In this document: piece by piece, positions 32,194 to 44,466 of the stretch
Numbering within the stretch: position 1 is the first letter of the stretch
Layout: each line of letters starts with the position of its first letter
Made by a program: the position numbers and the translations under genes
The notes under the pieces: generated by a model
Told to the model about the DNA's origin: nothing
Database searches by the model: none
Seen by the model: the letters and a program-made list of their open reading frames with translations, nothing else
Origin: an uncultured Microbulbifer sp.
GTDB lineage: Bacteria; Pseudomonadota; Gammaproteobacteria; Pseudomonadales; Cellvibrionaceae
Length of the DNA stretch: 64,000 nucleotides
Assembly (NCBI RefSeq): GCF_947498635.1
Contig: NZ_CANMKV010000004.1
Span: forward strand, 92,011-156,010
Direction: 5' to 3'

Positions 32194-32808
32194 ATGATGA
32201 AGAACATTCTACGCAGTTTCCTGGCAGCTTTTACGGTTGTGGCCAGTGCAGCTTGGGCTGATGCCACCGATGATCTCGGCAAATTACTGCATCCGCTGGC
32301 CTCTCTTTCCGGCGATTTTCAGCAGACCTTGATTGATGAACGCGGCAAGGTGTCGCAAAAAAGTAATGGCAGTTTTTCCGTGCAACGTCCGGGTAAGTTG
32401 CGCTGGAAAACGGGTGAGCCCTACGCTCAGCTCTTAGTCACTAACAACAAAACCCTGTGGCTCTATGACCCAGACCTTGAGCAAGTCACTGTGCGGCCGG
32501 TGGATGCACGCATGAAGGAGACTCCAGCACTATTGCTCGGTGGCAAGGTTGAGGAGATCCGCAATTCTTTCAGTGTGGTTTTCAAAGAGGGCGCGTACCA
32601 GCTGACTCCGAAAAACCCTAAGGCGCCCTTCAAGGCTATGGAAATTCGCTTTGCCAAAGATGGTCTGCCTGCAAAAATGTTGGTGCGTGACAGCATGGGG
32701 CAAACTACTGAGATTAAATTTAGTAGTGTGAAAGCAAATCCTAAATTCTCCGCCTCTATCTTCAATTTCAAGCCGCCAGCTGGTACAGATATAATCAAAG
32801 ATGAGTGA
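32194..32808 (+). CDS. lolA: Outer-membrane lipoprotein carrier protein LolA
   Basis: 204 aa periplasmic chaperone that moves lipoproteins from LolCDE to LolB. A cleavable signal peptide (residues 1-23, ending AAWA|DATD) is followed by the LolA fold, with SLSGDFQQTLIDERGKVSQK and GKLRWKTGEPYAQLLVTNNK as conserved strands. Its stop overlaps the rarA start by eight bases, giving translational coupling. Confidence 0.96.
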   Translation: MMKNILRSFLAAFTVVASAAWADATDDLGKLLHPLASLSGDFQQTLIDERGKVSQKSNGSFSVQRPGKLRWKTGEPYAQLLVTNNKTLWLYDPDLEQVTVRPVDARMKETPALLLGGKVEEIRNSFSVVFKEGAYQLTPKNPKAPFKAMEIRFAKDGLPAKMLVRDSMGQTTEIKFSSVKANPKFSASIFNFKPPAGTDIIKDE

Positions 32809-34144
32809 TCTGTTTCAATCCCCACAAAGACACCAACCTCTGGCCGCGAGGATGCGGCCCGATTCTCTGGCCCATTATGTGGGCCAGTCGCATTTATTGG
32901 GGAAGGGTAAACCTCTGCGCGAGGCGGTTGAGCGCGGTCAACTGCATTCGATGGTCCTGTGGGGGCCTCCGGGGGTTGGTAAAACGACATTTGCCCGGCT
33001 GCTCGCACAAGAGTGTGATGCGCGCTTCACCACGCTCTCCGCTGTTCTGGCCGGGGTGAAAGATATACGCCAAGCTGTGGCTGAGGCCGAGCAACACCGA
33101 ATACAATCCGGTCGCAATACCATCCTTTTCGTGGATGAAGTTCATCGCTTCAACAAGGCGCAACAGGATGCCTTTCTCCCTTATGTTGAAGAGGGTACGG
33201 TGACCTTTGTTGGCGCCACTACCGAAAACCCGGCTTTCGAGTTAAATAATGCGCTGCTGTCCCGCTGCCGGGTGTATTTACTGCGCAGTATTCCTGAGAC
33301 GGATTTATTCGGTTTGTTGCAATATGCCTTGCGGACCGACGATCAATTGCTGGCGCGGGATGTCAGCGTTCCCGAGGATGTATTAAGCAAGATTGCACGC
33401 GCTGCCGATGGAGATGCGCGCAGCGCTTTAAATCTGCTGGAGGTGGCTTGTGATCTCGCCAGGGAGGAGGGCGCCAGGTTGGTTGTGGACGAAGAGGTTC
33501 TCAGCGAGGTTCTCAGTGCTGATGTACGCCGGTTCGATAAGGGGGGTGACTACTTCTACGACCAGATCTCGGCCATGCACAAATCTGTACGAGGCTCCGA
33601 TCCCGATGCTGCACTCTATTGGTTTGTGCGCATGCTCGATGGTGGCTGTGATCCCTTGTATGTTGCCCGCCGGGTGGTGCGTATGGCCAGTGAAGATATT
33701 GGTAATGCCGACCCGCGCGCGCTGCAGTTGGCTTTAAGTGCCTGGGATGTGCAGCAGCGCCTTGGCAGCCCCGAAGGAGAACTGGCAATCGCCCAAGCTA
33801 TCACCTACCTGGCAGTCGCCGCCAAGAGTAACGCGGTTTATAGTGCCTATAAACGCGCGGTGGCTGACGTGCGACGGGAGCCCAGCTACGAAGTGCCGAT
33901 TCATTTGCGTAATGCGCCCACCAAACTGGCGAAAAGCCTGTCGCACGGCGCTGAGTACCGCTACGCCCACGATGAGCCCGATGCTTTTGCTGCGGGGGAA
34001 AACTATTTCCCCGAAGAAATTGCCGATCGGCAGTATTACCAGCCAGTTGGTCGAGGGCTGGAGTTAAAAATTTCGGAGAAATTGCAGGCGCTGCGCCGCC
34101 TTAACAGTGAAAGCCCTCACCAACGCTATAAAAACAAACCCTAG
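32801..34144 (+). CDS. rarA: Replication-associated recombination protein A
   Basis: 447 aa AAA+ ATPase (RarA/MgsA) that acts at stalled replication forks. Walker A is [16 protein letters not shown] (about residue 52), Walker B is [20 protein letters not shown], and sensor 1 lies in [13 protein letters not shown]. The C-terminal tetramerisation region [15 protein letters not shown] is typical. It overlaps lolA and is followed 18 bases later by crcB. Confidence 0.97.
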   Translation: MSDLFQSPQRHQPLAARMRPDSLAHYVGQSHLLGKGKPLREAVERGQLHSMVLWGPPGVGKTTFARLLAQECDARFTTLSAVLAGVKDIRQAVAEAEQHRIQSGRNTILFVDEVHRFNKAQQDAFLPYVEEGTVTFVGATTENPAFELNNALLSRCRVYLLRSIPETDLFGLLQYALRTDDQLLARDVSVPEDVLSKIARAADGDARSALNLLEVACDLAREEGARLVVDEEVLSEVLSADVRRFDKGGDYFYDQISAMHKSVRGSDPDAALYWFVRMLDGGCDPLYVARRVVRMASEDIGNADPRALQLALSAWDVQQRLGSPEGELAIAQAITYLAVAAKSNAVYSAYKRAVADVRREPSYEVPIHLRNAPTKLAKSLSHGAEYRYAHDEPDAFAAGENYFPEEIADRQYYQPVGRGLELKISEKLQALRRLNSESPHQRYKNKP

Positions 34145-34162
34145 GACAGAGGGGCAGAAAGA

Positions 34163-35873
<1,711 letters not shown>

Positions 35874-35885
35874 GGGCTTTGTTTC

Positions 35886-35915
35886 AAAGGGCGGACTTAT
35901 TGTTCGCCCTTTTTT
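35886..35915 (+). terminator. Terminator of serS
   Basis: AAAGGGCG ... CGCCCTTTTTT, extended by a G-T and an A-T pair, loop about seven bases, T tract, 13 bases after the serS stop. Confidence 0.88.
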
Positions 35916-35950
35916 CTTTGTAGGGTGGCAGTTTATCCACCTGCTTGTTT

Positions 35951-37348
35951 ATGGATTTAGACGTGCGCTACCTTCCTCTCGCTTTTGATGTTAAAGACCG
36001 CCCCTGTCTAATCATTGGCGGCGGCTCTATAGCCACTCGTAAGGCTCGTCTTTTACAAAAAGCGCGTGCTCGAATAGTGGTGGTATCACCGGATATCACT
36101 GAGGAATTGCACCAGATGGTGATTGATTCCAGCGGTGAGTGGCACCGGGCAACTTACTCTGCCGAATATCTGGACCTGGCAGATCTGGTGATAGCCGCAA
36201 CGAATAGCGTTGCAGTGAATGGCAGTGTATCCACTGATGCCCGGGAGCGTCGCCTCCCGGTAAATGCCGTGGACGCTCCGGAGTTATGTACTTTTACTTT
36301 TCCTGCGATTGTTGAGCGTGGAGATCTCTCCATCGGTATCAGCAGTGGGGGAGCGGCACCGGTTCTGGCGCGGCGCATTCGCGCTCAGCTTGAGGCGCTG
36401 CTCTCGCCAGGGCTGGCATCTCTGGTAGATCTCGCGGCGCGGATGCGCTCGAAGGTGAAAGCGTCATTGCCCGAGGCGAGGCGCAAAAATTTTTGGGAGT
36501 GGGTTTTTGCCGGACCCGTTGCCCGCCGGGCCGAAGCGGGTCAGCTGGAGAATGCGGAGAAGGAAATTTTGGCTGCCTTGCAGGACTGGCAGGGGAGTCC
36601 CAATCCGATTGGAGAGGTCTATCTGGTTGGCGGCGGTCCGGGAGATCCCGACCTACTGACTTTCCGTGCATTGCGGCTGATGCAGCAGGCAGATGTTGTG
36701 CTCTACGACCGTTTGGTGTCTCCAGAGGTTTTGGATCTGGTACGGCGCGATGCGGAGCGCATCTATGTCGGTAAAAGAAAGGCATTCCACGCTGTACCCC
36801 AGGACGGTATCAATCAACTGCTGGTAGACCTCGCCCTGCAGGGAAAGAAAGTGTTGCGGCTGAAAGGTGGTGACCCTTTCATCTTTGGCCGGGGTGGCGA
36901 AGAGATCGATAAGCTCGCCGATGCTTCAATTCCTTTCCAGGTGGTGCCGGGTATTACAGCGGCGGCTGGTTGCGCCAGCTATGCGGGGATTCCACTGACC
37001 CACCGGGACCACGCTCAGTCGGTGCGGTTTATTACTGGCCATTTAAAAGAGGGCAGCCTCGACCTACCGTGGGGAGAGTTGGCCTCCGGGAGCCAGACAT
37101 TGGTCTTCTATATGGGCTTGACCGGCTTAGAGAAAATTTGTGCAGAATTGGTGCGTCATGGTTTGCCAGTGGGAACACCGGCAGCACTGATAGAGAAGGG
37201 TACCACCCAGGCGCAGAGGGTAATTATCGGTGATCTTAATACGTTGCCTTCACTTGCCGAGGAGAAAGCCGTGCGTGCACCCACCCTCACAATCATCGGT
37301 GGTGTTGTCAGCTTGCATGAAAAACTGAATTGGTACCAGGCGGGCTAG
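35951..37348 (+). CDS. cysG: Siroheme synthase (trifunctional CysG)
   Basis: 465 aa from ATG 35951. It makes siroheme from uroporphyrinogen III for sulfite and nitrite reductases. The N-terminal dehydrogenase/ferrochelatase half has the NAD motif [17 protein letters not shown] (about residue 18) and [15 protein letters not shown]. The C-terminal SUMT methyltransferase half has [20 protein letters not shown] (about 220), [16 protein letters not shown] and [20 protein letters not shown]. The fusion and its place after serS match Pseudomonas. Confidence 0.97.
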   Translation: MDLDVRYLPLAFDVKDRPCLIIGGGSIATRKARLLQKARARIVVVSPDITEELHQMVIDSSGEWHRATYSAEYLDLADLVIAATNSVAVNGSVSTDARERRLPVNAVDAPELCTFTFPAIVERGDLSIGISSGGAAPVLARRIRAQLEALLSPGLASLVDLAARMRSKVKASLPEARRKNFWEWVFAGPVARRAEAGQLENAEKEILAALQDWQGSPNPIGEVYLVGGGPGDPDLLTFRALRLMQQADVVLYDRLVSPEVLDLVRRDAERIYVGKRKAFHAVPQDGINQLLVDLALQGKKVLRLKGGDPFIFGRGGEEIDKLADASIPFQVVPGITAAAGCASYAGIPLTHRDHAQSVRFITGHLKEGSLDLPWGELASGSQTLVFYMGLTGLEKICAELVRHGLPVGTPAALIEKGTTQAQRVIIGDLNTLPSLAEEKAVRAPTLTIIGGVVSLHEKLNWYQAG

Positions 37349-37357
37349 GGTAATTCA

Positions 37358-37714
37358 GTGGGTCTTGAGGAGTGGCCGCAATTTCTGATACCGCCCCTCT
37401 CGACCGGCAGAATCTATACTGAAGAGGTCTTTCCGTCAGGTGTCTGTGCCATGCTACTGGCGATTGTCTGCTTTTATTGCACTAATTTTGTGCGATTTTT
37501 TCTCCCCCAGCAGCAGGAGCTTCCGCTGTTAGGCCATTTGGATTGTGATACGCGCCGCTATAGTTACCAGTATCGCCAAAAGAAAGATCTGGTGCGCTGG
37601 CTCTGGATTGGCGCCTCACTGCTCATGCTGTGTTTTCCTCTTTTACCGTTTGTGCTCGGGCTCACTTTTTTTACCGCCTTTCTGTCCTTCGCAATACTCG
37701 ATGAAACCGCTTGA
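37358..37714 (+). CDS. Hypothetical small membrane protein
   Basis: 118 aa from GTG 37358, preceded by AGGG at the cysG end (10-base gap), so probably expressed from the cysG mRNA. One hydrophobic segment lies at about residues 28-50 (CAMLLAIVCFYCTNFVRFFL) and one or two more at about 80-112 (LVRWLWIGASLLMLCFPLLP and VLGLTFFTAFLSFAIL). They are separated by a charged loop rich in Arg, Tyr and Lys. No family is recognised. Spacing and the ribosome-binding site support a real gene; function is open. Confidence 0.6.
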   Translation: MGLEEWPQFLIPPLSTGRIYTEEVFPSGVCAMLLAIVCFYCTNFVRFFLPQQQELPLLGHLDCDTRRYSYQYRQKKDLVRWLWIGASLLMLCFPLLPFVLGLTFFTAFLSFAILDETA

Positions 37715-37788
37715 TGCTGGATTCCCAGTTACTAAAGCGGTATGAGGGCGTGCTGAATGATGGAAGCATCAAGCTGGGAAGCCGGCAA

Positions 37789-40146
37789 TTATTGAAGTGT
37801 GAGTTGGTAGTGGCTTTCGCCCTCCATCAAGGGGGAAGGTTTCCCCTCTACCCAGTTTAGATGGCCGCTGTCAAAAAATGAGGATAGCGGGTGGCTGCTT
37901 TGGCCGGTCGCCATATGAAAAATCCCTCGATCCTCTCGTCCAGGGGAGACCACCATTCTTTCGGAGGCGCCGTGGGTGGGTGACTGGAATCTCGGCATAT
38001 GGGTGTCCCCCGACAATTGGTCGCGGGGCATGGCGGTAAACCAGTTTATGGCAGAAAATGCCCTCGCCAGTGGGTGTTGAATGGATGCGGTGTTTTGTTG
38101 GCCCCAGGTCTGCTGTTTCAGAGGGTGTCCATCAGCCGACATTTGATCCAGTACTTGATTGAGTGCGGCCAGTTTGAGAGCGGTCCAGGATTCAAAGTCA
38201 GGATTCAGCAGGTGTTGTGGTTCTTCTTGAGCGAGTGTCCAGATCGGATACTCAAATTGGCGTTTTAACTGGCCAAAGGAAAAGCGCGGTTGGGATTTCC
38301 GCATATAGGTAAGGATTGGGGCGGTACTCAGTGTCATAAACTGCAAGCGGTAGTTGCGGACGATACGATATCCAACGGAGTCTGCACTGGCTCGCCCCCC
38401 CCAGTTGCGCACCTGATGATAAACCTCTGTGTAGCCCTCCCGGTCTTGCAGGAATTCCGAGAGGTGTTGTTGCCAGCGCTGTAGGAAGATGGCCCTATCG
38501 TCCAGCTGGATATCGAGCAGGTCCTGTTCATCAAATTCCTCGCCCGCGAGCAAGCTATCGCGAATTTGCTGTTGCCGGGCCCCAAGGGCATAACCGTGAT
38601 CGCCTATTGTCTTTAGCCAGTCGCCATTGACTGTGCGGGCATTGGCACTCCAAAGCCGATGGGAGCTTGGATTGTCAATTCGTGGTTGCTCTTCAGCGGA
38701 GAGGTAACCGTCCCAGTAGGCTTTACCTTCGGCCCAGCTAACCGAACGACTGCCATCGAAACCAACACGCCTGGGGATAGCTCCGGCAATTGTCCAGCCG
38801 ATATTGCCTTTCCGGTCACCCACAACAAAATTCTGGTGTGGGATGCCGATTTGAGGACCCAGGTCCAAAGCCTGGCTGGTTGTCGTGACAGACTCCATGC
38901 GCAATAAATTCATATTACCACCGGGCATATCGTGTGCGACCCAGCGATAAACCAGGGGAGTCCCGCGGTGATTTGTGCCGATAACAGGTCCCCAGATGGT
39001 TTTTTCCACCACGACAAGTTCGTCGGGGGCGCCCTTTACCTTAATAGTTTCCTGTTCGATGGCTAAATCTCTCCAGCCGTCAGGGGTGAGATATTGCGTA
39101 CCATTTTGGTTCAGTTCCAGGGGGATGAGGTCGCCCCAATCTCCCCCAGTATTGGTAAACCCCCAAGCGATCGCACCATTGCTTCCCGCCACAATGATCG
39201 GACCGCCCGGCAAGGTGACACCGCGAATGTGTCTATCGGTGTTGGGTATGTTCCAGCCTGCACGAAACCAGATATTGGGTACACTCAGCCCCAGATGCAT
39301 GTCATTGGCGATGATCGCTCCGCCATGCTCTGTTAGTGCTCCACCGACAGCCCAATTATTACTTCCGTAAACTTTGTCGTCGCTTTCCATTGTCTGGTAG
39401 ACAATTGGATCAGCTTTACCGAGCAGGGAAGAGATTGGTGTTTCGGGGAGTGGGCCGGCGGGTTCTGATTTACCTATCAGGGGAGCATCCCAACTACCTC
39501 CAGCAGGAAAATAGAAGGTGTAGAGATCTTGCGGCAATAATTCAGCGACGGCAGTGTCGCGCCGCTCAAATTTTCCCTCTTCACTTTGTAAGGTTAAATA
39601 CATACTAAAGGTTGTCAGTAGGCTGTCGGCGGCATTCCAAGGCCTGGGCTCCTGTCCTAAAAGCAAGTACTCCCATGGCCGGGTGCCCAATTCAAGCAGG
39701 CCAAAATTAACTCCGCGTACATAGTGCTCCAATAGTTGGCGCTGTGCCTCGGGCATGGCATTAATATTTCTTTCTGCCCGTTTGCGGAATTGATGGCGGC
39801 GTACTTTTTTATCTTTTCTCAACGCGGCTGGGCCAACTAATTCGGCCAGTTCGCCAGCAGAGCTGCGCCTCAACAAGTCCATCTGGAAGAACCGCTCTTG
39901 GGCGTGTAAAAAACCCAGAGCGAAGGCTGAACTATTGCGATCAGTGGACTGAATCATTACAACACCCTGGTCATCGCGGTGGATAACCGCGGGCTGAATG
40001 ATTTTTCCGGTATCTAGATGCCCTTCCAGGATTGGTAAACTTTGCCTCCACCAAAGCCAGATTGTAAGGAAGGTAAGTGCGGCGAATGCTACTACTACGA
40101 GTAGTAAGCGCAAGATTCGACTATTCAAGTAAGACGGGCGCGCCAT
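37789..40146 (-). CDS. Penicillin acylase-family Ntn hydrolase (S45)
   Basis: 785 aa. The N-terminal membrane or export segment (RILRLLLVVVAFAALTFLTI) is followed by the S45 fold. YGSNNWAV marks the autoproteolytic site with nucleophile Ser262, and HAQERFFQMDLLRRSSAGEL (about residue 95) is a typical A-chain motif. Further signatures are ANDMHLGLSVPNIWF and LPGGPIIVAGSNGAIAWGFT. The family cleaves amides such as penicillins, acyl-homoserine lactones or cyclic lipopeptides; the substrate here is unknown. It is divergent from a TonB-dependent receptor, which suggests an uptake-plus-hydrolysis pair. Confidence 0.9.
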   Translation of the reverse strand: MARPSYLNSRILRLLLVVVAFAALTFLTIWLWWRQSLPILEGHLDTGKIIQPAVIHRDDQGVVMIQSTDRNSSAFALGFLHAQERFFQMDLLRRSSAGELAELVGPAALRKDKKVRRHQFRKRAERNINAMPEAQRQLLEHYVRGVNFGLLELGTRPWEYLLLGQEPRPWNAADSLLTTFSMYLTLQSEEGKFERRDTAVAELLPQDLYTFYFPAGGSWDAPLIGKSEPAGPLPETPISSLLGKADPIVYQTMESDDKVYGSNNWAVGGALTEHGGAIIANDMHLGLSVPNIWFRAGWNIPNTDRHIRGVTLPGGPIIVAGSNGAIAWGFTNTGGDWGDLIPLELNQNGTQYLTPDGWRDLAIEQETIKVKGAPDELVVVEKTIWGPVIGTNHRGTPLVYRWVAHDMPGGNMNLLRMESVTTTSQALDLGPQIGIPHQNFVVGDRKGNIGWTIAGAIPRRVGFDGSRSVSWAEGKAYWDGYLSAEEQPRIDNPSSHRLWSANARTVNGDWLKTIGDHGYALGARQQQIRDSLLAGEEFDEQDLLDIQLDDRAIFLQRWQQHLSEFLQDREGYTEVYHQVRNWGGRASADSVGYRIVRNYRLQFMTLSTAPILTYMRKSQPRFSFGQLKRQFEYPIWTLAQEEPQHLLNPDFESWTALKLAALNQVLDQMSADGHPLKQQTWGQQNTASIQHPLARAFSAINWFTAMPRDQLSGDTHMPRFQSPTHGASERMVVSPGREDRGIFHMATGQSSHPLSSFFDSGHLNWVEGKPSPLMEGESHYQLTLQ

Positions 40147-40440
40147 AATTTTTCCTGTGGGCTGGTTATTTTAATAAACGCCAGATAAATCGGTCTCCGC
40201 TGTTACAGCGGTTAAGCAAGTTACTGGAGAACACAGGTTGGTAACTTTTCGTGACGGTAATGAATATACATTTTCGCCTATTAACCTGTCTTTTTACGCA
40301 ATCCTTCACAAAACTGACTAGTCAAAAGAAAAAGGTCATAACGGGGTTTTAAATCCAAAAATGCAACCGTAAGATGGCGTGGAATAACAAAAAGAATAAA
40401 CCAAAACATCACGCTGTATAACAATAAACGCGAGGACGCG

Positions 40441-42993
40441 ATGATGCACGATGTTGGTAGCACTCCAAAAAACCGTCAATTTAACCTATCCATCCTCTCT
40501 GGGACCATTGCCTTCCTTACTGCGGTAAGCGGTGGTTTACACGCCGCGGAAATCGAGGAGGTTGTCGTTACGGCACAAAAACGCGCGGAAAATCTGCAGG
40601 AAGTTCCTATCGCGATCTCTGCATTTTCGGGTGAAAATATAAAAGAGTCTGGTGTCAAAAATCTGACGGATTTGGGGAGATATACGCCAGGTGTCGAAAT
40701 GCATAACGATACCGCCTTGCAACCAACGTATAGTATTCGTGGTATTCAGACAAACGATTGGACAGTGGGATCAGATCCGGCGGTTGCCGTCTATGTGGAT
40801 GGCGTGTATACCGGCCGCGGAGCTGGTGCCGAAATTCCGCTGACCGATATTGAGAGGGTTGAGATTCTCAAAGGACCACAGGGAACTTTGTTTGGGCGAA
40901 ATGCAACGGGCGGTGCGATTCATATTATTACGAGCAAGCCCCAGGCTGATAACTCCATAGAATTGAATCTTACCGCTGGTAACTATGGGCGCCAGTCCTC
41001 CGACCTGCTTTTTAATCGCCAGCTGAACGATAATTTGTTTGCGCGTTTTTCAGCCTCGACCAATCGCCGCGATCCCTTTGCAGATAATTTAGCCGGTGGA
41101 TTCTCGGCGGGAGACCAGGATACCAAAACCTACCGTGCGTCGGTCCTGTGGGAACCTTCAGATGATACCGAGGTGCTGTGGCGAGCGGACTATGGCGTAA
41201 TGGATCAAGGGAGTGCCTTGCGCACAACCATAGTGCCAAGTTTAAAAGTGGGGACCGATGTATTTGGTGACTATGCCCTGGACACCCCAACAATTGAAGA
41301 CAGGGATGCCTTTGGAACGTCCCTAACAGTCAGCAAAGATTTCGATAGCTTTACCTTCACCTCCATCACTGCCTACCGTAAATTTGATGCGCACTTGCAG
41401 CAGGATGAGGATGGCACTGCCAATCCGGACCATATGTTTGGGTCGGCGAATACCGACGATCAGAGCCAGTTTTCGCAGGAGTTTCGTCTTAACGGGGCTA
41501 CCGATAATATCAAGTGGACTCTGGGGGCTTCCTATTCCCAAGAGGAGCTGGATCATACCACCTACGCCTATTTCACGACGGGCTCTATTGAATCCTTCGC
41601 TATTTATGAAGGGGTTAAAGCACTTTATCCAGAGCTCACTCAGACGGAGCAGGAAGATCTGGCCGTTATCAATCGCCAGCTCTTACAGTCGCTCGGTCAG
41701 GAAGGTATTGCTAGTGCGACTTTTGTTTATGACTTGATGTTGCAGAGAGGGCAGGTGGATGAGTTACTTCTAGCCCTTGGGGCACCGGACTATGTTTCTG
41801 GCAGCATGCTCAATCCGGAGGATGTCGTAGCGCAGATGATGGCAGGTTTCCAGCCCTGGATAGCCTCCGACGCGCCTTGGAATGAGAGTGTGCGCAACAC
41901 GGGAGATTACCGCTCCACGGCTATCTACGGCGATATGACTTGGAGCATTTCCGATAAAATGGATCTGACGGTCGGGGCTCGCTACACCTACGATAAGAAA
42001 GATTTCACTATCCAGACCGCCTATGGCAATAGTATTCCCTTGTCATTGTCGGGTGGGGAAGTCGGGCTCGTCGATGGAGACGGCAACGCGGTCGGTACAA
42101 TGACCCTGCCGCCAATTGACCTGGGTTCAGAGCTTTTTGGTATTGCCTTTTATAACAATGGTCAAACACAGCTGAACTCTAAGTTAAGTGATAGCTGGAG
42201 CGATATTTCTGGGCGTATTGTGTTGGATTATCGCTGGACGGAAGAGATGATGACCTATATCTCTCTGGCTGATGGTTTTAAAGCCGGTGGATTTAACAGT
42301 CTCAATTTTGGTCCGGGTGTCGAGTCCTCCTTCGACCAGGAGGATGTGGTCAACCTGGAAGTGGGCCTCAAGAGTAATCTGTTCGATAACCGCGTGCGCC
42401 TGAATGCATCTGTTTACGCCTATGAGTATAAAAACCTTCAGGAACTGGATCTGGTGGGGGTTCCCATCCCCAGCTACAACCTGAGAAACGCTGATGCTGA
42501 AGGCACTGGCGCAGAGGTGGAAGTTCAGTGGGCCGCGACAGATAGCCTGTTTATTGCTGGAAATTACTCCTATTTGGATACCGAATTCACGGACTACCAG
42601 ATTATTGAGGTAATCGGGGAGACTGAAGCGGATTCTAAGGTTGGCCAAGCAAGGGTTTCTACCCCTGAGAGTAAGTTCAATTTGATGGCGGAGTACACCG
42701 TCGATTTAGCTTCTGGTGGTGAATTTATTTTCCGTGGGGATTATAACTGGACGGATGAGCGCATCGGTTCAATCACCGATAGAACCCGTATAGTCGATGA
42801 TTATCAGTTATTTAATTTGCGTGCCGCTTGGAACAGCGCCTCAGATAATTATTCTATGGCGCTCTGGGTTCAGAATCTGACCGATGAAGAGGTTGCTGGA
42901 GGCTATGGCGGTACGGGTGCGGCTATCGGTGCTAGTCCGGCGTGGCGCTTTATGCCGAGAATGTACGGTGCCGATTTCACTGCGCGATTTTAA
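40441..42993 (+). CDS. TonB-dependent outer-membrane receptor
   Basis: 850 aa. The signal peptide (about residues 1-36, ending GGLHAA) is followed by the TonB-box region EIEEVVVTAQKRAENLQEVP. The plug domain (about 50-165) includes ADNA-type motifs such as ERVEILKGPQGTLFGRNATG, and a 22-strand barrel ends in an aromatic Phe (TARF). The sequence style is that of the large receptor group of Cellvibrionales and sphingomonads. The ligand is unknown. An unusual, apparently helical insertion of about 100 residues occupies roughly 379-485. It lies divergent from the penicillin acylase-like gene across 294 bases and ends in a strong terminator. Confidence 0.94.
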   Translation: MMHDVGSTPKNRQFNLSILSGTIAFLTAVSGGLHAAEIEEVVVTAQKRAENLQEVPIAISAFSGENIKESGVKNLTDLGRYTPGVEMHNDTALQPTYSIRGIQTNDWTVGSDPAVAVYVDGVYTGRGAGAEIPLTDIERVEILKGPQGTLFGRNATGGAIHIITSKPQADNSIELNLTAGNYGRQSSDLLFNRQLNDNLFARFSASTNRRDPFADNLAGGFSAGDQDTKTYRASVLWEPSDDTEVLWRADYGVMDQGSALRTTIVPSLKVGTDVFGDYALDTPTIEDRDAFGTSLTVSKDFDSFTFTSITAYRKFDAHLQQDEDGTANPDHMFGSANTDDQSQFSQEFRLNGATDNIKWTLGASYSQEELDHTTYAYFTTGSIESFAIYEGVKALYPELTQTEQEDLAVINRQLLQSLGQEGIASATFVYDLMLQRGQVDELLLALGAPDYVSGSMLNPEDVVAQMMAGFQPWIASDAPWNESVRNTGDYRSTAIYGDMTWSISDKMDLTVGARYTYDKKDFTIQTAYGNSIPLSLSGGEVGLVDGDGNAVGTMTLPPIDLGSELFGIAFYNNGQTQLNSKLSDSWSDISGRIVLDYRWTEEMMTYISLADGFKAGGFNSLNFGPGVESSFDQEDVVNLEVGLKSNLFDNRVRLNASVYAYEYKNLQELDLVGVPIPSYNLRNADAEGTGAEVEVQWAATDSLFIAGNYSYLDTEFTDYQIIEVIGETEADSKVGQARVSTPESKFNLMAEYTVDLASGGEFIFRGDYNWTDERIGSITDRTRIVDDYQLFNLRAAWNSASDNYSMALWVQNLTDEEVAGGYGGTGAAIGASPAWRFMPRMYGADFTARF

Positions 42994-43024
42994 TTCATTA
43001 TACATGTCAGCATGATGAGAGTGT

Positions 43025-43050
43025 GGGCCGGTTTACCGGCCCTTTTTTTT
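43025..43050 (+). terminator. Terminator of the TonB receptor gene
   Basis: GGGCCGG-TTTA-CCGGCCC followed by eight T, 32 bases after the receptor stop. Confidence 0.94.
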
Positions 43051-43181
43051 GCGTGGAGTCTCCTCTCAGAAATAAACTGGCGGGAATAGGCTCGTATAGG
43101 TCGGCAAGGTCTTAGGAATACGCCTAAAACTGCGTATGATGATTTTAATAGAACTGAATTCCATCGTATTCGATTATTGAT

Positions 43182-44465
43182 ATGACAATATTTGCAGCCG
43201 AGGTATCTCTGGATGAGGTACGGCAACAGGTTCTTACAGCTTATCTAAGAGTGCGGGGGGAGACAGAGCATCTTGCTGCGCCGTTATCTGCTGAGGATAT
43301 GCAACTACAGTCGATGCCAGATGCCAGTCCTGCAAAGTGGCATCTGGCGCACACCAGTTGGTTTTTTGAAACCTTTATTCTTGCTAACTTCCAGCCTAAA
43401 TATCAGCTCTTTGATCCAGTTTTTCACCATCTCTTTAATTCTTATTACAATAGTCTGGGAACCCCCTATTCCCGACCACAGCGAGGCCTAATCTCCCGTC
43501 CGGGTATAGAGCGTGTCTACGCCTATAGGCAGTTTGTTGATACTGCGATGGAACGGTTGCTTCGTGAGCACGCCCTTTCACCAGCCCTCAATGCGTTGAT
43601 CGATCTCGGGCTCAATCATGAACAGCAGCACCAGGAATTGTTGCTTACGGATATAAAGCACGCACTCTCATTGAACCCAATGGCGCCCTCTTACAGCGAT
43701 AGCCTACCAGAGGACGAGGTCGATAATATCGATAGGTTACGCTGGCTAGAAATTCCTGGTGGCTTTTATGGTATCGGTAGTGATGGGGAAGACTTCTTTT
43801 TTGATAATGAAGGGCCTGTCCATCAGCAGTCTCTACCTGGTTTTTCTATAGCCTCGCGTTTAGTCAGTAATGATGAATACCTAGCGTTTATTGAAGACGG
43901 AGGTTATCAAAAACACAGGTTATGGCTGTCTGATGGCTGGTCACTGGTACAACAGCACAGGCAAAGTCACCCTATGTATTGGCGGGAGACAGCGGACGGT
44001 TGGCAGCAATATACTTTGCATGGTTTACAGCCTATTAATCTGCTCGAACCTGTTCATCACTTATCTTTTTATGAGGCGGATGCCTTTGCAACCTGGGCCG
44101 GTAAGAGACTGCCTACAGAGTTTGAATGGGAGGCGGCTGCCTGCCATCTGCGTCAGTTGAATCAATTTGCCAGTGCTAACCTGCTTGAAAAGCGCTATTT
44201 GAAGCCTTTGCCTGCCCAAAACGGTCAGACTCAGTTTCTGGGCGACCTTTGGGAGTGGACCTCTAGTGCCTATTTGCCGTACCACGGTTATAAGGCGCAC
44301 AAGGATGCGGTTGGTGAATACAACGGTAAATTCATGTGTAATCAGAAGGTCTTGCGTGGAGGCTCTTTTGCAACACCGGCAGACCATATCCGAATCAGCT
44401 ATAGGAATTTCTTTTACCCACATCAAGCGTGGCAATTTACCGGTATCCGCTTAGCAGGAGACTAA
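43182..44465 (+). CDS. egtB: Ergothioneine biosynthesis sulfoxide synthase EgtB
   Basis: 427 aa non-haem iron enzyme that joins a thiol donor to trimethylhistidine. The N-terminal DinB-like helical domain carries the metal motif NHEQQHQELLLTD (HxxxHxE, about residues 147-159) and an early His in KWHLAHTSWFFETF. The C-terminal formylglycine-generating-enzyme-like domain (about 190-427) includes WAGKRLPTEFEWEAAACHLR, LGDLWEWTSSAYLPY and VLRGGSFATPADHIRISYRN. Its stop is one base before egtD, an operon seen in many ergothioneine producers. Confidence 0.95.
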   Translation: MTIFAAEVSLDEVRQQVLTAYLRVRGETEHLAAPLSAEDMQLQSMPDASPAKWHLAHTSWFFETFILANFQPKYQLFDPVFHHLFNSYYNSLGTPYSRPQRGLISRPGIERVYAYRQFVDTAMERLLREHALSPALNALIDLGLNHEQQHQELLLTDIKHALSLNPMAPSYSDSLPEDEVDNIDRLRWLEIPGGFYGIGSDGEDFFFDNEGPVHQQSLPGFSIASRLVSNDEYLAFIEDGGYQKHRLWLSDGWSLVQQHRQSHPMYWRETADGWQQYTLHGLQPINLLEPVHHLSFYEADAFATWAGKRLPTEFEWEAAACHLRQLNQFASANLLEKRYLKPLPAQNGQTQFLGDLWEWTSSAYLPYHGYKAHKDAVGEYNGKFMCNQKVLRGGSFATPADHIRISYRNFFYPHQAWQFTGIRLAGD

Positions 44466-44466
44466 T

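Noticed and set aside
34145..34162. Possible fluoride riboswitch before crcB
   Set aside because: Only 18 bases separate rarA and crcB, far too short for the aptamer.
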